In this document: positions 8,412-16,464 of the stretch, in pieces | Numbering within the stretch: position 1 is the stretch's first letter | Layout of the letters: the number at the start of each line of letters is the position of its first letter | Source: Paraburkholderia tuberum STM678 | GTDB lineage: Bacteria > Pseudomonadota > Gammaproteobacteria > Burkholderiales > Burkholderiaceae | Direction of reading: 5' to 3' | Length of the DNA stretch: 64,000 bases | Assembly (NCBI RefSeq): GCF_902833905.1 | Contig: NZ_CADFGP010000008.1 | Location: forward strand, 164,107-228,106 | The notes under the pieces: model-generated | What the model was told of the DNA's origin: nothing | The model's database searches: none | The model's input: the letters and a program-made list of their open reading frames with translations, nothing else | Program-made: the position numbers and the translations under genes

Positions 8412-10345
8412 GCTGCATGCACCGTCGATACACCAACGTCCCCAACGACGGCTGGCGCGCCGCTCTGATCAACGCCGGTCTGCTGCTCGAGCAGCGCCCG
8501 GTCGAGCGCGACCCGCACATCGATGCCGATCTTTCCGTCGGTCTTCAGGGTGACCTCCTGGGGCTTCGATTTCCAGTCGGTGGCCGTCGGTGCTGAGGCG
8601 AGCGCTGCGGGCTGATAGCCCACGCCCGGGGAATAGGGGATGTTGTAGTTTCCGGCCAGCGCAGGCGTGTTCGCGGTGAACCTGTAGGGCGTTGCCTGAT
8701 CCGCCGCAAACCTTGCGCCAGCCTGCATGCTCTCCGCGGTCGCCGGGTGACTCTCTTCGTCGTACAGGTCAGTGAATGCGGCACCCATACGCTGACCCGA
8801 TGGCCCAAAATTCTGCATCCAGCGATTCCATAGGTCGGCACTGAAATCTTGCTTCGGATCGTTGAAGTGTCTAACGAGCCCCAGTGCACCTCCTTTTTCC
8901 CAGCTCGACCTGAGTTGCCCCCACTTGTCACTGGTCGCCTCCACAAAGACTGCGAGCAGCCGAAACGGGGCGGCCAGGGTTTCGACGGCAATCGTCAGCA
9001 GATCGACGATGACCCGAAGCCCGTTTGCGATATCGGCGGCTGCCTGAAATTTGCTGGTCAGGCCACCCATTTTCTCGCTTGCACCAGGAATCTCTGATGC
9101 GAGGCCAGACACGGCGCCGGTGATGTCAGTAAACGTCTGCTTGATGTCGGACAACGTGCCAGCGAACACCGTCCATACGTCAGATCCGAACTGCTCGATG
9201 ACCGGCTGCGCCATTTGCCACACCTGTTGCAGCCACTCCGACACCCCCTCAAGAACGGGTTCGATCTTCTCCCAGTTCGCGTAGACGAGTGCCGCAGCCG
9301 CCGCGAGCGCAAGCATCCATGGGTTCGCCACGCCGATGAACCGGAACGCCATTCCCGCGAGCTTGGCTGCCGTGGCAACGCTCGTGAGACCTGCGGCCAG
9401 CACCAGCGCCGAGCTTACCGTCTTCATGATCGCTGGATGCTTTCTGGTGAACTCGCCAATCTTCATGGCGAGCCCAGCCATTTTGTTGGCCATCACCTGC
9501 ATCTTGTCCGCAAACAGACCTGCCACGAGACCCTGCTTGGCGAACTGCAGCTTGTTCATCGCCTTGGCGTAACTCTCAATCTTCTCCACCTGCTCTTCGC
9601 CAAAGACGCCGCCAGTCCTGTTCGCATCGTCGAATGCCCTCTGAAGTCCCTCGCGCCCCTGCGCGAGCAACCCGGCCACCTCTCGTGCCTTCATGCCAAA
9701 CATCTGCTGAGCGGCATTGTTCGTTTCGGCTTCGAGCTGGCCGGCGAGTGCGAAGTTGCCCTGCTTTCGAAGTTGGTCGATACGCTGGATATGCTCACGG
9801 AAGCGTTCGGCCACGTCCATCGCGACATCGGAGATGCCGCGGACATTACCCTGCTGATCGCGAACCGCGACGTGCATCGCCTGAAAGAGTTTCGCCTGCT
9901 CCTTTGCGCCTCCTTGGGCGACCTGAAACGCCGTCTCACCCAACCTCGCGAGCCCGTTCGTGAGCATGCCGGCCTCCACCCCCGCCTGCTGGGCAGCAAA
10001 ACGCCACTGCTGGAACTGTTCGACTGGCATTCCGATGCTACCTGCCATACCCTTCAGCTGCGCGACCTGCTCGGCAAACTGCCCCATCGCGTGTGCCGTG
10101 CCGCCGATCGCCAGCGCCCCGCCCACCGCCCCGAGTACGCCCGAGGGTCCCCACAGGCCCTTCGTCGTGTTCGCAAGCTGCTGAAGCTTGCTGCCGACCG
10201 ATTCAGACATGCCGTTCATCACACCATTCGTTCGCCGTGCGATGCCATCGAACACATTCGCGAACTTATGCGAGACGGTATTGAGCACCTGGCTTACGCC
10301 CTCGTTGCCGACGATATCGACCTGGGCTTTAAAGGTATTTGCCAT
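8408..10345 (-). CDS. Tail tape measure protein
   Basis: A 645-residue protein, the longest in the tail module. Features: long alpha-helical stretches, glycine and alanine-rich hydrophobic segments at about residues 65-90 (VLGAVGGALAIGGTAHAMG) and 310-355 (a second hydrophobic cluster ending VYANW), and the TP901-type motif MAGSIGMPVEQFQQWRFAAQ. It would fix tail length and help DNA cross the inner membrane. At about 645 residues it predicts a fairly short contractile tail. Confidence 0.93.
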   Translation of the reverse strand: MANTFKAQVDIVGNEGVSQVLNTVSHKFANVFDGIARRTNGVMNGMSESVGSKLQQLANTTKGLWGPSGVLGAVGGALAIGGTAHAMGQFAEQVAQLKGMAGSIGMPVEQFQQWRFAAQQAGVEAGMLTNGLARLGETAFQVAQGGAKEQAKLFQAMHVAVRDQQGNVRGISDVAMDVAERFREHIQRIDQLRKQGNFALAGQLEAETNNAAQQMFGMKAREVAGLLAQGREGLQRAFDDANRTGGVFGEEQVEKIESYAKAMNKLQFAKQGLVAGLFADKMQVMANKMAGLAMKIGEFTRKHPAIMKTVSSALVLAAGLTSVATAAKLAGMAFRFIGVANPWMLALAAAAALVYANWEKIEPVLEGVSEWLQQVWQMAQPVIEQFGSDVWTVFAGTLSDIKQTFTDITGAVSGLASEIPGASEKMGGLTSKFQAAADIANGLRVIVDLLTIAVETLAAPFRLLAVFVEATSDKWGQLRSSWEKGGALGLVRHFNDPKQDFSADLWNRWMQNFGPSGQRMGAAFTDLYDEESHPATAESMQAGARFAADQATPYRFTANTPALAGNYNIPYSPGVGYQPAALASAPTATDWKSKPQEVTLKTDGKIGIDVRVALDRALLEQQTGVDQSGAPAVVGDVGVSTVHAA

Positions 10346-10348
10346 GCG

Positions 10349-10516
10349 TTATCCGCCTCGGGCGCGTTCGTCGAATCGCATGCCGCGAGCATGCGCAATG
10401 AGGATCGTGTCGAGCGTCATCTCACCCACCGTGCGCCACCCCAGCCTGTACTGGAACAGGAGATCATCGATCAGCTCGCCAAGGTTCGACGGCATCAGCC
10501 GAAAAAAAGCATCATC
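10349..10516 (-). CDS. Tail assembly chaperone, frameshift extension (E'-like)
   Basis: An open frame in the -1 register relative to the gene at 10495-10815. It would be entered by slippage at 10501-10507 and adds about 52 residues (RLMPSNLGELIDDLLFQY, MTLDTILIAHARGM). In P2 the same arrangement gives proteins E and E+E', and Mu-like phages have an equivalent. The alternative is independent initiation at the ATG at 10495, which overlaps the upstream TGA. Both may occur; frameshifting is favoured because of the homopolymer. Confidence 0.75.
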   Translation of the reverse strand, partial: DDAFFRLMPSNLGELIDDLLFQYRLGWRTVGEMTLDTILIAHARGMRFDERARGG

Positions 10517-10815
10517 TCGTCCGTGACCTTCTGGATGTCGCGAAATGGCATCCTTGCGAGAATCGGTCGATGAATACCTGTCACGTCGGAGACGTATGCA
10601 ATCAGCCGACTGCGGTTTGTCTCGATGCCGCGCTGGCCCTCGTCGCCAAACACTGGCGTCCATGGGTCGCCGATCTTCAGATACGCCTGACCATTCGGCT
10701 GGGTCAGCGTCAGCGTTGCGTGCTCGACGCCGTCCTGATCGACCACGGGCTTCGACAGCGCGACGACGCGTTCGGCGCGGGGCTCAAGGGCTTCGGTTTG
10801 TGTGATATCGCTCAT
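10495..10815 (-). CDS. Phage tail assembly protein (Mu gp41 / P2 gpE-like)
   Basis: A 106-residue protein beginning MSDITQTEALEPRAERVVAL and containing LSKPVVDQDGVEHATLTL, the usual pattern of gpE/gp41 proteins encoded between tube and tape measure. I chose the third of three in-frame ATGs because it gives the standard N-terminus. Its last codons contain the run of seven T residues that can shift ribosomes into the next frame. It would coat the tape measure during tail assembly. Confidence 0.85.
   Translation of the reverse strand: MSDITQTEALEPRAERVVALSKPVVDQDGVEHATLTLTQPNGQAYLKIGDPWTPVFGDEGQRGIETNRSRLIAYVSDVTGIHRPILARMPFRDIQKVTDEMMLFFG
10501..10507 (-). other. Slippery heptamer T TTT TTC for -1 frameshift
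   Basis: On the minus strand the codons read CTT TTT TTC GGC TGA. A -1 slip on the last T of CTT plus TTT TTC continues as CGG CTG ATG, the frame of the downstream extension. Position, register and length agree with the frameshift sites of tail chaperone genes in P2 and lambda. Direct evidence is the sequence; the slippage itself is inferred. Confidence 0.75.
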
Positions 10816-10893
10816 CATTCCATTCAACGTAAAGTTCAGATCAGAAAGCCCCGGCTGCTGTCAACCGTTCGGGGCGTTTGCTTTTGATGCCGG

Positions 10894-11268
10894 CTACGCG
10901 CCCAGCACGCGACGGCACGTCTGCGAGATGATCTTGAAATCGCTGATTTCGCCTTTCTCGGTGTTCAGCTTTGGCGTGCCAACAACCATCGCTGCGGGAA
11001 ATACGAACGTGTCGCCATTGACCAGCTCGATCGTGGCTGGCACGCCGCAAATCTGGTACAGCGTTTCGAGATTGAGATCGCGCGAGTACGACAGCGACCC
11101 GCTCGCCTCCGCGGGAACCGCCTTCTCGGAGACAAAGATCGTGCCGTCCTGATTGGCCTCACCCTCGCGCTCGTAATTGAGCGGCTGGATATCGAACGCG
11201 CCGCGCGCAGAAATCTGTTTTCCCCCAATCGTGAGATAGAAGCGGCCAGCGATTGCGCAGTTGCCCAT
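10894..11268 (-). CDS. Phage tail tube protein (Mu gp40-like)
   Basis: A 124-residue protein located between sheath and chaperone, as Mu gp40 is. It starts MGNCAIAGRFYLTIGGKQIS and has the beta-rich body expected of an inner tube subunit, with RRVLGA at the end. An intrinsic terminator lies between it and the sheath gene, so the tube gene may be partly independently regulated or expressed at a different level from the sheath. Confidence 0.88.
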   Translation of the reverse strand: MGNCAIAGRFYLTIGGKQISARGAFDIQPLNYEREGEANQDGTIFVSEKAVPAEASGSLSYSRDLNLETLYQICGVPATIELVNGDTFVFPAAMVVGTPKLNTEKGEISDFKIISQTCRRVLGA

Positions 11269-11281
11269 GCGCCCTCCATCA

Positions 11282-11308
11282 ATAAAAAGCCCGGCGACAT
11301 TGCCGGGC
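11282..11308 (-). terminator. Intrinsic terminator between sheath and tube genes
   Basis: On the minus strand GCCCGGC and its complement form a stem closing a short loop (AATGTC), followed by TTTTTATT. It lies between the sheath stop and the tube start, inside the late operon, so it would lower distal expression unless an antiterminator acts. Confidence 0.75.
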
Positions 11309-11330
11309 GGGTTGAGGGATCAGGCGACGC

Positions 11331-12833
11331 TCAGGTCGTTGCCGGATACTGGTTGTAGAACTGCACGAGAATCTTGCCAATGCGCCACTGGTTCACGAAA
11401 TCTGGCGGGAGGATCATGTTCACGCAGTTCGGATCGGTGCTGTCCCGCGCTACCACGAGCAGGTCGGCAAACCGGTCCACGTTCTCGATCACGTTCGCAT
11501 TGGCGAGGTGATCGGCGAGCCCGATCACGTAGGTCCTGATGCGCCCTGGCGTCACGGCGAACTGGCCCGGGAAAACAGGATTACCGTCATCCTTGAGCGA
11601 CACGCGCGGAAATGCAGTTGCGATCCCGTTGTTCACGTACTCGATGAAGTACATGAGCTGCGCAAGCGTGGTGACGTCCAGAAAGGACGTATCCGCGATG
11701 CCCAGGCCGTTGACCTGATACGTCGTCAGCAGTCGGTCCAGCCGTACCGCACCCTCCTGAGTGACGGTATAGCCACCGATGCCCCGGTAGTACAGCGTTT
11801 GCCGCACCGTCCGGTCGAAGCGATCCGGGACTTCGGGCGCAAAGATGCCGGGCAGTTCGAGTGTCTGTTCCGGTCGGGATAGCTCTGGCGCATCGGACAG
11901 GTGAACGAGCCCATAGGCGGCGAGCGCCGCGGCTACCTCCCACGGTGCGCTGGGCGTGCCGTAGATGCCGAGCACGGACAGATGCTGGTCGTTCACCGTG
12001 CCGCCGAACTGCACGAGCAGCGCGGGCGAGTCGGTCGTGCGCGCGCTGAACGCGTGACCGTAGATCATTCGCATTGCCGCCCACCGGCCGTTCTGGTCGT
12101 CAAAGAACCGGCGCATCGTCGTGAGACTCAAGGCGTCCGTGTAGGGCAGCGCCACCCACTTGTAGGGCTCGTCCGCGAGCGTCGCGAGTGCGGCGCTGAG
12201 CGCCGGGTTTTCCGTCCCCATCTGCGTTTGCGCAACCGTGAGGGTCACCCCGGCGACGGGCGCACCCACACCGTTGTATGTCACGCGCACATCGATCTGG
12301 CCAGCTGTGAGTCCCTTGTGATTCGCGGTGAGCGTAATCACGCCGTCGTCGGCAGCAGCGAGCACCTTCGCGTGCGAGTCTGCGTTGATCGCATCGGCCA
12401 GCGCCTGGGCGATATCCTGCGGCTCATCGCCGGGCAGCACCGCCGCCGCACACCGGAAGCCGCCGATATGGATGCCCACGCTGCCGGCGACCGTCAGCGC
12501 GCTTGCGTCGACATCGACGGTCACGGTCCACGTTCCGGCTACGCCCGCCGCGGCGTCGTCAAGCGGCAGCGCCCACATTTCAGCAAAGCCGCTCTTCAGG
12601 CGCACGATGCGCGCCATGTCAGCCAGCATCGACCCCGCCCCGAAAAGCGCGTCCTCGTTACCGAAGATCTGCACGGGTGCGCCTGCCGGCGCGGTGCCAT
12701 CAGGCAGACGCTGGCCGATCAGCAGCACGCGCTCGGACGCCTGAAAGTAGCTGGCCTTCGAATTGTCGACGCCGAAATAGAGGAACGGCACGCGCACGCC
12801 ATCGGGCACGCCCGTAATCGCAAGATCAGACAT
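11331..12833 (-). CDS. Contractile tail sheath protein (Mu gpL-like)
   Basis: A 500-residue sheath protein of the subtilisin-like tail sheath family. Recognisable parts are the start (MSDLAITGVPDGVRVPFLYF), the QRLPDGTAPAGAPVQIF segment, LPLDDAAAGVAGTWT and the C-terminal QWRIGKILVQFYNQYPATT, which is the conserved sheath C-terminus. It overlaps the DUF2635 gene by one base. This gene shows that the tail is contractile. Confidence 0.96.
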   Translation of the reverse strand: MSDLAITGVPDGVRVPFLYFGVDNSKASYFQASERVLLIGQRLPDGTAPAGAPVQIFGNEDALFGAGSMLADMARIVRLKSGFAEMWALPLDDAAAGVAGTWTVTVDVDASALTVAGSVGIHIGGFRCAAAVLPGDEPQDIAQALADAINADSHAKVLAAADDGVITLTANHKGLTAGQIDVRVTYNGVGAPVAGVTLTVAQTQMGTENPALSAALATLADEPYKWVALPYTDALSLTTMRRFFDDQNGRWAAMRMIYGHAFSARTTDSPALLVQFGGTVNDQHLSVLGIYGTPSAPWEVAAALAAYGLVHLSDAPELSRPEQTLELPGIFAPEVPDRFDRTVRQTLYYRGIGGYTVTQEGAVRLDRLLTTYQVNGLGIADTSFLDVTTLAQLMYFIEYVNNGIATAFPRVSLKDDGNPVFPGQFAVTPGRIRTYVIGLADHLANANVIENVDRFADLLVVARDSTDPNCVNMILPPDFVNQWRIGKILVQFYNQYPATT

Positions 12834-13054
12834 CAGTTCGCCTCCGTGTCCGTTCCGGCTGCCGCGTTCGCGGGGCTCACCCGCTTCTTCGCGGCTTTCG
12901 TCACCGGCTCCTGCGCGATGTCGCCAAAGCGCAGCAGGTTTTCGTAGTAGGTGTTGCGCGGTACGCGCTCGCCCGCCCCCTTCATCTTCCGGAAGCCGCG
13001 TTCGGGCATGAGCACGTCACCCCGCAGCGGCCGGACCTTGATGATTTCCATCAT
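12833..13054 (-). CDS. DUF2635 family protein (Mu gp38-like)
   Basis: A 73-residue protein starting MMEIIKVRPLRGDVLMPERG, the DUF2635 pattern, located just upstream of the sheath as in Mu. Function is not known in the family. The basic and proline-rich N-terminus and its constant position suggest a small tail-assembly factor. Confidence 0.85.
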   Translation of the reverse strand: MMEIIKVRPLRGDVLMPERGFRKMKGAGERVPRNTYYENLLRFGDIAQEPVTKAAKKRVSPANAAAGTDTEAN

Positions 13055-13063
13055 TCACTCCCT

Positions 13064-13729
13064 TCAGGTGGACACCGAGATGCCGACTGGTACGTCCGCG
13101 TAGTGCATACCGAACGGGACAGCCTGCGTGCCGACAATCACGGCGGACTTCATGCAGTGCAGCGTCGGCGGAGCGAGGCACGCGCCCGTAATGATCTCGG
13201 GCGGCAGACAGTTCTCTACGTACCTGACCGTGATCGCAAGCATGCGAACGCCCGCGCGCCGCTCGCCCGCCGAACTGAACGTGCGCCTCGACTGATAGCC
13301 GCGGATCGAATGGACAAGGGGTTCATGCGCGACCTGTCGGCCGGTTTCATCGACGATGCGAAGGTTGTAAAAGCGATCGTCGAAGAACACCTTGCGGCGA
13401 ACCTGCTCCTCGAGTTCGTCGAGCAGCGCCTCGGTAGCGAAATCAGTCTGGCCAGCGGCATACATCTCGATGGCCAGTTCCATTTCGACGTGCGCGCTCT
13501 GGTCGCCCGAGTCGCTATTGCCCTGGTCGCCGGTCTCATCCCCGGTGTACACGGCGATCAAGGTTGGCACGCCCAGATCCGCGGCGACCTGCCATGGATC
13601 AGACGGGCTGTCATAGACCCGGTCCAATGCGGCGGTCAGCCCTGTTTCACATGAGCCGCTCGTGAGCGCGGTCGCCGGGTCGAGCAGGATCTGCACGACC
13701 GCCTGCCGGATAAGCGTGCGTTTAAGCAT
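13064..13729 (-). CDS. Hypothetical tail completion protein
   Basis: A 221-residue protein starting MLKRTLIRQAVVQILL; the upstream part of the open frame is a shadow of the neighbouring gene. It resembles proteins between the head-tail joining gene and the sheath in P2/Mu-type tails (Mu gp37 position), which have an N-terminal helix and a long beta region. The Tyr-Asp-Ser and SGDQSAHVEMELAIEMYA segments are typical of neck or terminator proteins that fold like lambda gpU. The assignment rests mainly on order. Confidence 0.6.
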   Translation of the reverse strand: MLKRTLIRQAVVQILLDPATALTSGSCETGLTAALDRVYDSPSDPWQVAADLGVPTLIAVYTGDETGDQGNSDSGDQSAHVEMELAIEMYAAGQTDFATEALLDELEEQVRRKVFFDDRFYNLRIVDETGRQVAHEPLVHSIRGYQSRRTFSSAGERRAGVRMLAITVRYVENCLPPEIITGACLAPPTLHCMKSAVIVGTQAVPFGMHYADVPVGISVST

Positions 13730-14171
13730 CAGACTGCCCCTGCAGGAATGCCGCACGACGGGCCGCGAACGTCTCGTCGCGCCGGCCCGAATCCACGATG
13801 TCGATGCGGATCTCGCCGTAAGCACTGCGCTGCGGATTGCGCACCTCGTAGATCACCCCACGCACCACAACCATCGACCCCTGGCCGTTACGCGGATGAC
13901 CGGCGGAGATCTGGTCGTACTGACGCACAGGCGTTGCGAAATCCGAATCAATACCGCGCAGCTCTGGGTTGCGCTCCGCGATCTCGATGCCCCCACCCAG
14001 ACCGATGTTGTCCTGCGGTGCGACGAAGTGCAGGAACACCCATTCTGGTGGCGCACCGAATGGCCGGTGCTCGACCCATTCGCCGTACTCCGCAATCTGG
14101 TCGCGCACCGCCTCGTCGAAGTTCTCCTGCCAGGGGCTCGTATAGCCATCCGGCAGCCATTGAGTGGGCAT
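13722..14171 (-). CDS. Head-tail connector-like protein
   Basis: A 149-residue protein (MPTQWLPDGYTSPWQENFDE, then ISAGHPRNGQGSMVVVRGVI and RIDIVDSGRRDETFAAR). The VRGVIYEVRNPQRSAYGEIRI strand pattern is like the small beta-barrel head-tail adaptors of the lambda FII and gp10 kind, which sit between capsid and tail genes. It overlaps both neighbours slightly. Function inferred from fold pattern and gene order. Confidence 0.6.
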   Translation of the reverse strand: MPTQWLPDGYTSPWQENFDEAVRDQIAEYGEWVEHRPFGAPPEWVFLHFVAPQDNIGLGGGIEIAERNPELRGIDSDFATPVRQYDQISAGHPRNGQGSMVVVRGVIYEVRNPQRSAYGEIRIDIVDSGRRDETFAARRAAFLQGQSDA

Positions 14172-14404
14172 TACGACGCCTTGCCCGGGTCGCCTGCCGC
14201 CCGGGCGGTCTTTGTCTCGGTTGCCTTGACGGTGATCTTTCCGGGCTCGTCCGTCTTCTTCGGACGCATGGACACGGCCGTGGCCTTTTCCGCGCGACCG
14301 CGGGCGATCAGACCTGTCGCGACCGACTCATCAACTTCCAGCGTCTCGCCAGGCAGCACATATTCGCCGCAAATCTTGATGCGGCATTTGGCAGTCAGTT
14401 TCAT
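14171..14404 (-). CDS. Small capsid-adjacent protein
   Basis: A 77-residue protein starting MKLTAKCRIKICGEYVLPGE, with a lysine-rich C-terminus. Small proteins with this N-terminal beta hairpin (a CxxxLxGExLEV-type pattern) commonly follow major capsid genes, roughly at the lambda FI position. It could be a DNA-packaging accessory or a capsid-associated protein. No specific function can be read. Confidence 0.6.
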   Translation of the reverse strand: MKLTAKCRIKICGEYVLPGETLEVDESVATGLIARGRAEKATAVSMRPKKTDEPGKITVKATETKTARAAGDPGKAS

Positions 14405-14431
14405 GGATTCTCCATATCAGAAAGGCTTGTT

Positions 14432-15514
14432 TCAGGGCGCTTCGTCTGCTTCCTCTTCGCCCATCTCGTCAGCCGGCGGCAGCACCTGCACCGAGACAGT
14501 CGCGTCGGGACGCACCGGAATAAGCAGCGGCGCCGACTGGGTGAGCAGGACCAGCGCGGACGGATCGTCCTGCTCGAACATCTTCGGGAACCAGCGCATC
14601 GGCTGAAGCGCCCGGATGTCCTGGATCGCACCGAACGCCTGTACGCCCGCCACCCCGGTCTCACCGGCCGCGACCATCGTCACGGTCCCGGGCGGCATGT
14701 ACTTATGCTTCACGCCGTCTTCGTCGCGGGACCAGTCCTGATAGACCCACAGGTGGAAGCTGCCGAACTGCCCCTTGTAGAGGTTGCGCTTCTGCACAGC
14801 CGGCAAGATGCCAGGCAGCGAGCCACCCAGGCTCTGGAACGTCTTGAACAACTCGCGGAAATTCGAATTCCGCATCAGCACCCGCCACACGTCCGGCGTC
14901 ATGATCACATCGGTCGCCGCCGCGCCAGTCGCTTCGAGAACGAGCATCGACCAGTCTTCAAGATCGTCGCCGATCTCGACGTTGGGGTTCGACCACGCGT
15001 CGTCACCGAGCAGCTCGATCGTGTGCGACGGGTTGCGCGCAAAGTCCACGGTCACCGATGGATAGCCGTCTCCGACCACGGTGACCGAACTGCGTGTGAG
15101 CGCGGATGCCGCCATCCACTCAAGACGACGCTCGATGGAGCGAAGCTGCTTTTGCAGCCCCATCATCACGGCAATATCGAAGCGTTCCTGAGCACTCATC
15201 GTACCGACGCCCACCTGCTCGCCCGCCGCCCGGCGAAACGCATCGTCCGGCGTGATCGTCATTTTCGGCTTCACGTACGCCGGACGGAACGCATCCGTGA
15301 AGCGGCCCTCACGCCTCATCGGCCGGCCGGCGACGTTCGGCGAGACAAACGGTGCAATCGATTCGTTTTCGGTGAAACGATCGAACAGGATCTGCGTCGT
15401 CGTCGACTCGTGAACCGTCGGAAAAAAGCGATTGACCAGAAATTGCTCCGGCTCGAACACCGTCTCGATGAGCTGCAGCAGCTCCGCGGTGTCGTAAAGA
15501 CTCAGCGCGTCCAT
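14432..15514 (-). CDS. Major capsid protein (lambda gpE family)
   Basis: A 360-residue protein starting MDALSLYDTAELLQLIETVF, the standard gpE-family beginning, with GGAGG eight bases upstream of the ATG. Other marks are FLVNRFFPTVHESTTTQILF, MTITPDDAFRRAAGE and YKGQFGSFHLWVYQDW. It forms the HK97-fold shell with the decoration protein encoded upstream. Two tandem intrinsic terminators lie immediately before the gene, so it may be expressed under antitermination. Confidence 0.95.
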   Translation of the reverse strand: MDALSLYDTAELLQLIETVFEPEQFLVNRFFPTVHESTTTQILFDRFTENESIAPFVSPNVAGRPMRREGRFTDAFRPAYVKPKMTITPDDAFRRAAGEQVGVGTMSAQERFDIAVMMGLQKQLRSIERRLEWMAASALTRSSVTVVGDGYPSVTVDFARNPSHTIELLGDDAWSNPNVEIGDDLEDWSMLVLEATGAAATDVIMTPDVWRVLMRNSNFRELFKTFQSLGGSLPGILPAVQKRNLYKGQFGSFHLWVYQDWSRDEDGVKHKYMPPGTVTMVAAGETGVAGVQAFGAIQDIRALQPMRWFPKMFEQDDPSALVLLTQSAPLLIPVRPDATVSVQVLPPADEMGEEEADEAP

Positions 15515-15526
15515 GCGCCCTCCCTG

Positions 15527-15556
15527 AAAAGAAAAGGGCTGCGCAACTGGCAGCCC
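15527..15556 (-). terminator. Intrinsic terminator just upstream of capsid gene (second of two)
   Basis: Stem GGGCTGC/GCAGCCC of 7 bp with a 7-base loop, followed by TTTTCTTTT on the minus strand. It ends only 13 bases before the capsid start codon, so it would also be part of the capsid mRNA leader. Confidence 0.75.
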
Positions 15557-15565
15557 CTCGGAAAC

Positions 15566-15588
15566 AAAAAAGCCGCCCGTATGACGGC
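15566..15588 (-). terminator. Intrinsic terminator after decoration gene (first of two)
   Basis: Hairpin AGCCGTC / GGCGGCT with one mismatch, followed by TTTTTTG on the minus strand, 23 bases after the decoration gene stop. Confidence 0.7.
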
Positions 15589-15610
15589 TTCCTGATGGCA
15601 ACGGATACGG

Positions 15611-16024
15611 TCAGGTCATCTTGCGCAGGCGGATGTTGCCTCCCGCATTGAACCTGCCCTTGACCGTCACGAGATCGGCGTCGGAGAGCGGCGCCCCCGC
15701 GAGCAGGAGCGCATCTTCGTTAAACGTGCCTTCGCAATAGACCTGCATGTGCAGACCTTGCTGCGCGCTCGCCTGCTCGGCGGTGATCGTGAACGGGCAA
15801 ATCATCACGACATCGCTCGCGGCAGCGGCGGGTTGTGCGGTGTTCGTCACCTCATCGAATGCAAGCAGCGCTCCCCGCTGATAAGCCACTGCGGGAGCAA
15901 TGAACACCTCGGCAAACGAGATGTCGTTGCTCGCGATGAGCTGATCCGGCGAGAAGCTCACGCGCATACTGCCAGCCTGCGTGATATCAACGAGCGCCGG
16001 ATCGCGTTCCGGGTAAAAGTTCAT
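15611..16024 (-). CDS. Head decoration protein (lambda gpD family)
   Basis: A 137-residue protein. The start MNFYPERDPALVDITQAGSM has GGGAG upstream; the longer frame is a shadow of the protease gene. The body, with AYQRGALLAFDEVTNTAQPA and a C-terminal beta region, fits lambda gpD, which trims the capsid three-fold axes and stabilises the packed head. It lies between the protease/scaffold and the capsid gene, as in lambda. Confidence 0.9.
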   Translation of the reverse strand: MNFYPERDPALVDITQAGSMRVSFSPDQLIASNDISFAEVFIAPAVAYQRGALLAFDEVTNTAQPAAAASDVVMICPFTITAEQASAQQGLHMQVYCEGTFNEDALLLAGAPLSDADLVTVKGRFNAGGNIRLRKMT

Positions 16025-16056
16025 GTCTGACTCCCTGGTAGTGGTCGATCCGAAGA

Positions 16057-16464
16057 TCACGCGGCGCGGTGGCCGTGGGCCTTCCACAGTTCTGCGGTGC
16101 GTTGCTTGAAGTCGGCCCCCTTCGCCTCCGACGACGATGATGATGCGTCGTGTCTCACGTTCGCGGTTTCGGCAAGCTGCTCGAGCGAGCGGCCCGCGCC
16201 TTCCACCGGCAGGCCGGCGAGCAGCGTGGCAGCCGTTTCCGGCGACATGCCGGGGGTGAGTGCCAGCGTTCGTGCCGAATTCTGACGGCCTGCGGCTTCG
16301 GCATGGCCCAGAATCGCGGCGATCCGTTCGCGCTCAGCACTGGCCCCGGCTTCCGCGCCGGCTCGCACCCCTTCCTCGCGTGCCTGCTCGGCCATGCGCG
16401 AGGCATCCGCCCGCGCGATCACGTCTGCACCCGGCGCGTCGGCGCGAGCCTGTTCGATACTCAT
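16057..16464 (-). CDS. Nested scaffold protein (lambda Nu3-like)
   Basis: In the same frame as the protease, an internal ATG at 16464 starts MSIEQARADAPGADVIARAD. It is preceded by AAGGAG at 7-base spacing, a better ribosome site than that of most genes here. The 135-residue product is the charged helical C-terminal domain alone. This mirrors lambda, where Nu3 is translated from inside gene C and serves as the scaffold. The internal site is seen directly; the product is inferred. Confidence 0.8.
   Translation of the reverse strand: MSIEQARADAPGADVIARADASRMAEQAREEGVRAGAEAGASAERERIAAILGHAEAAGRQNSARTLALTPGMSPETAATLLAGLPVEGAGRSLEQLAETANVRHDASSSSSEAKGADFKQRTAELWKAHGHRAA

Noticed and set aside
13748..15595. 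A 615-codon plus-strand frame across the capsid genes
   Set aside because: Shadow frame of high GC sequence; composition dominated by Arg, His and Pro.
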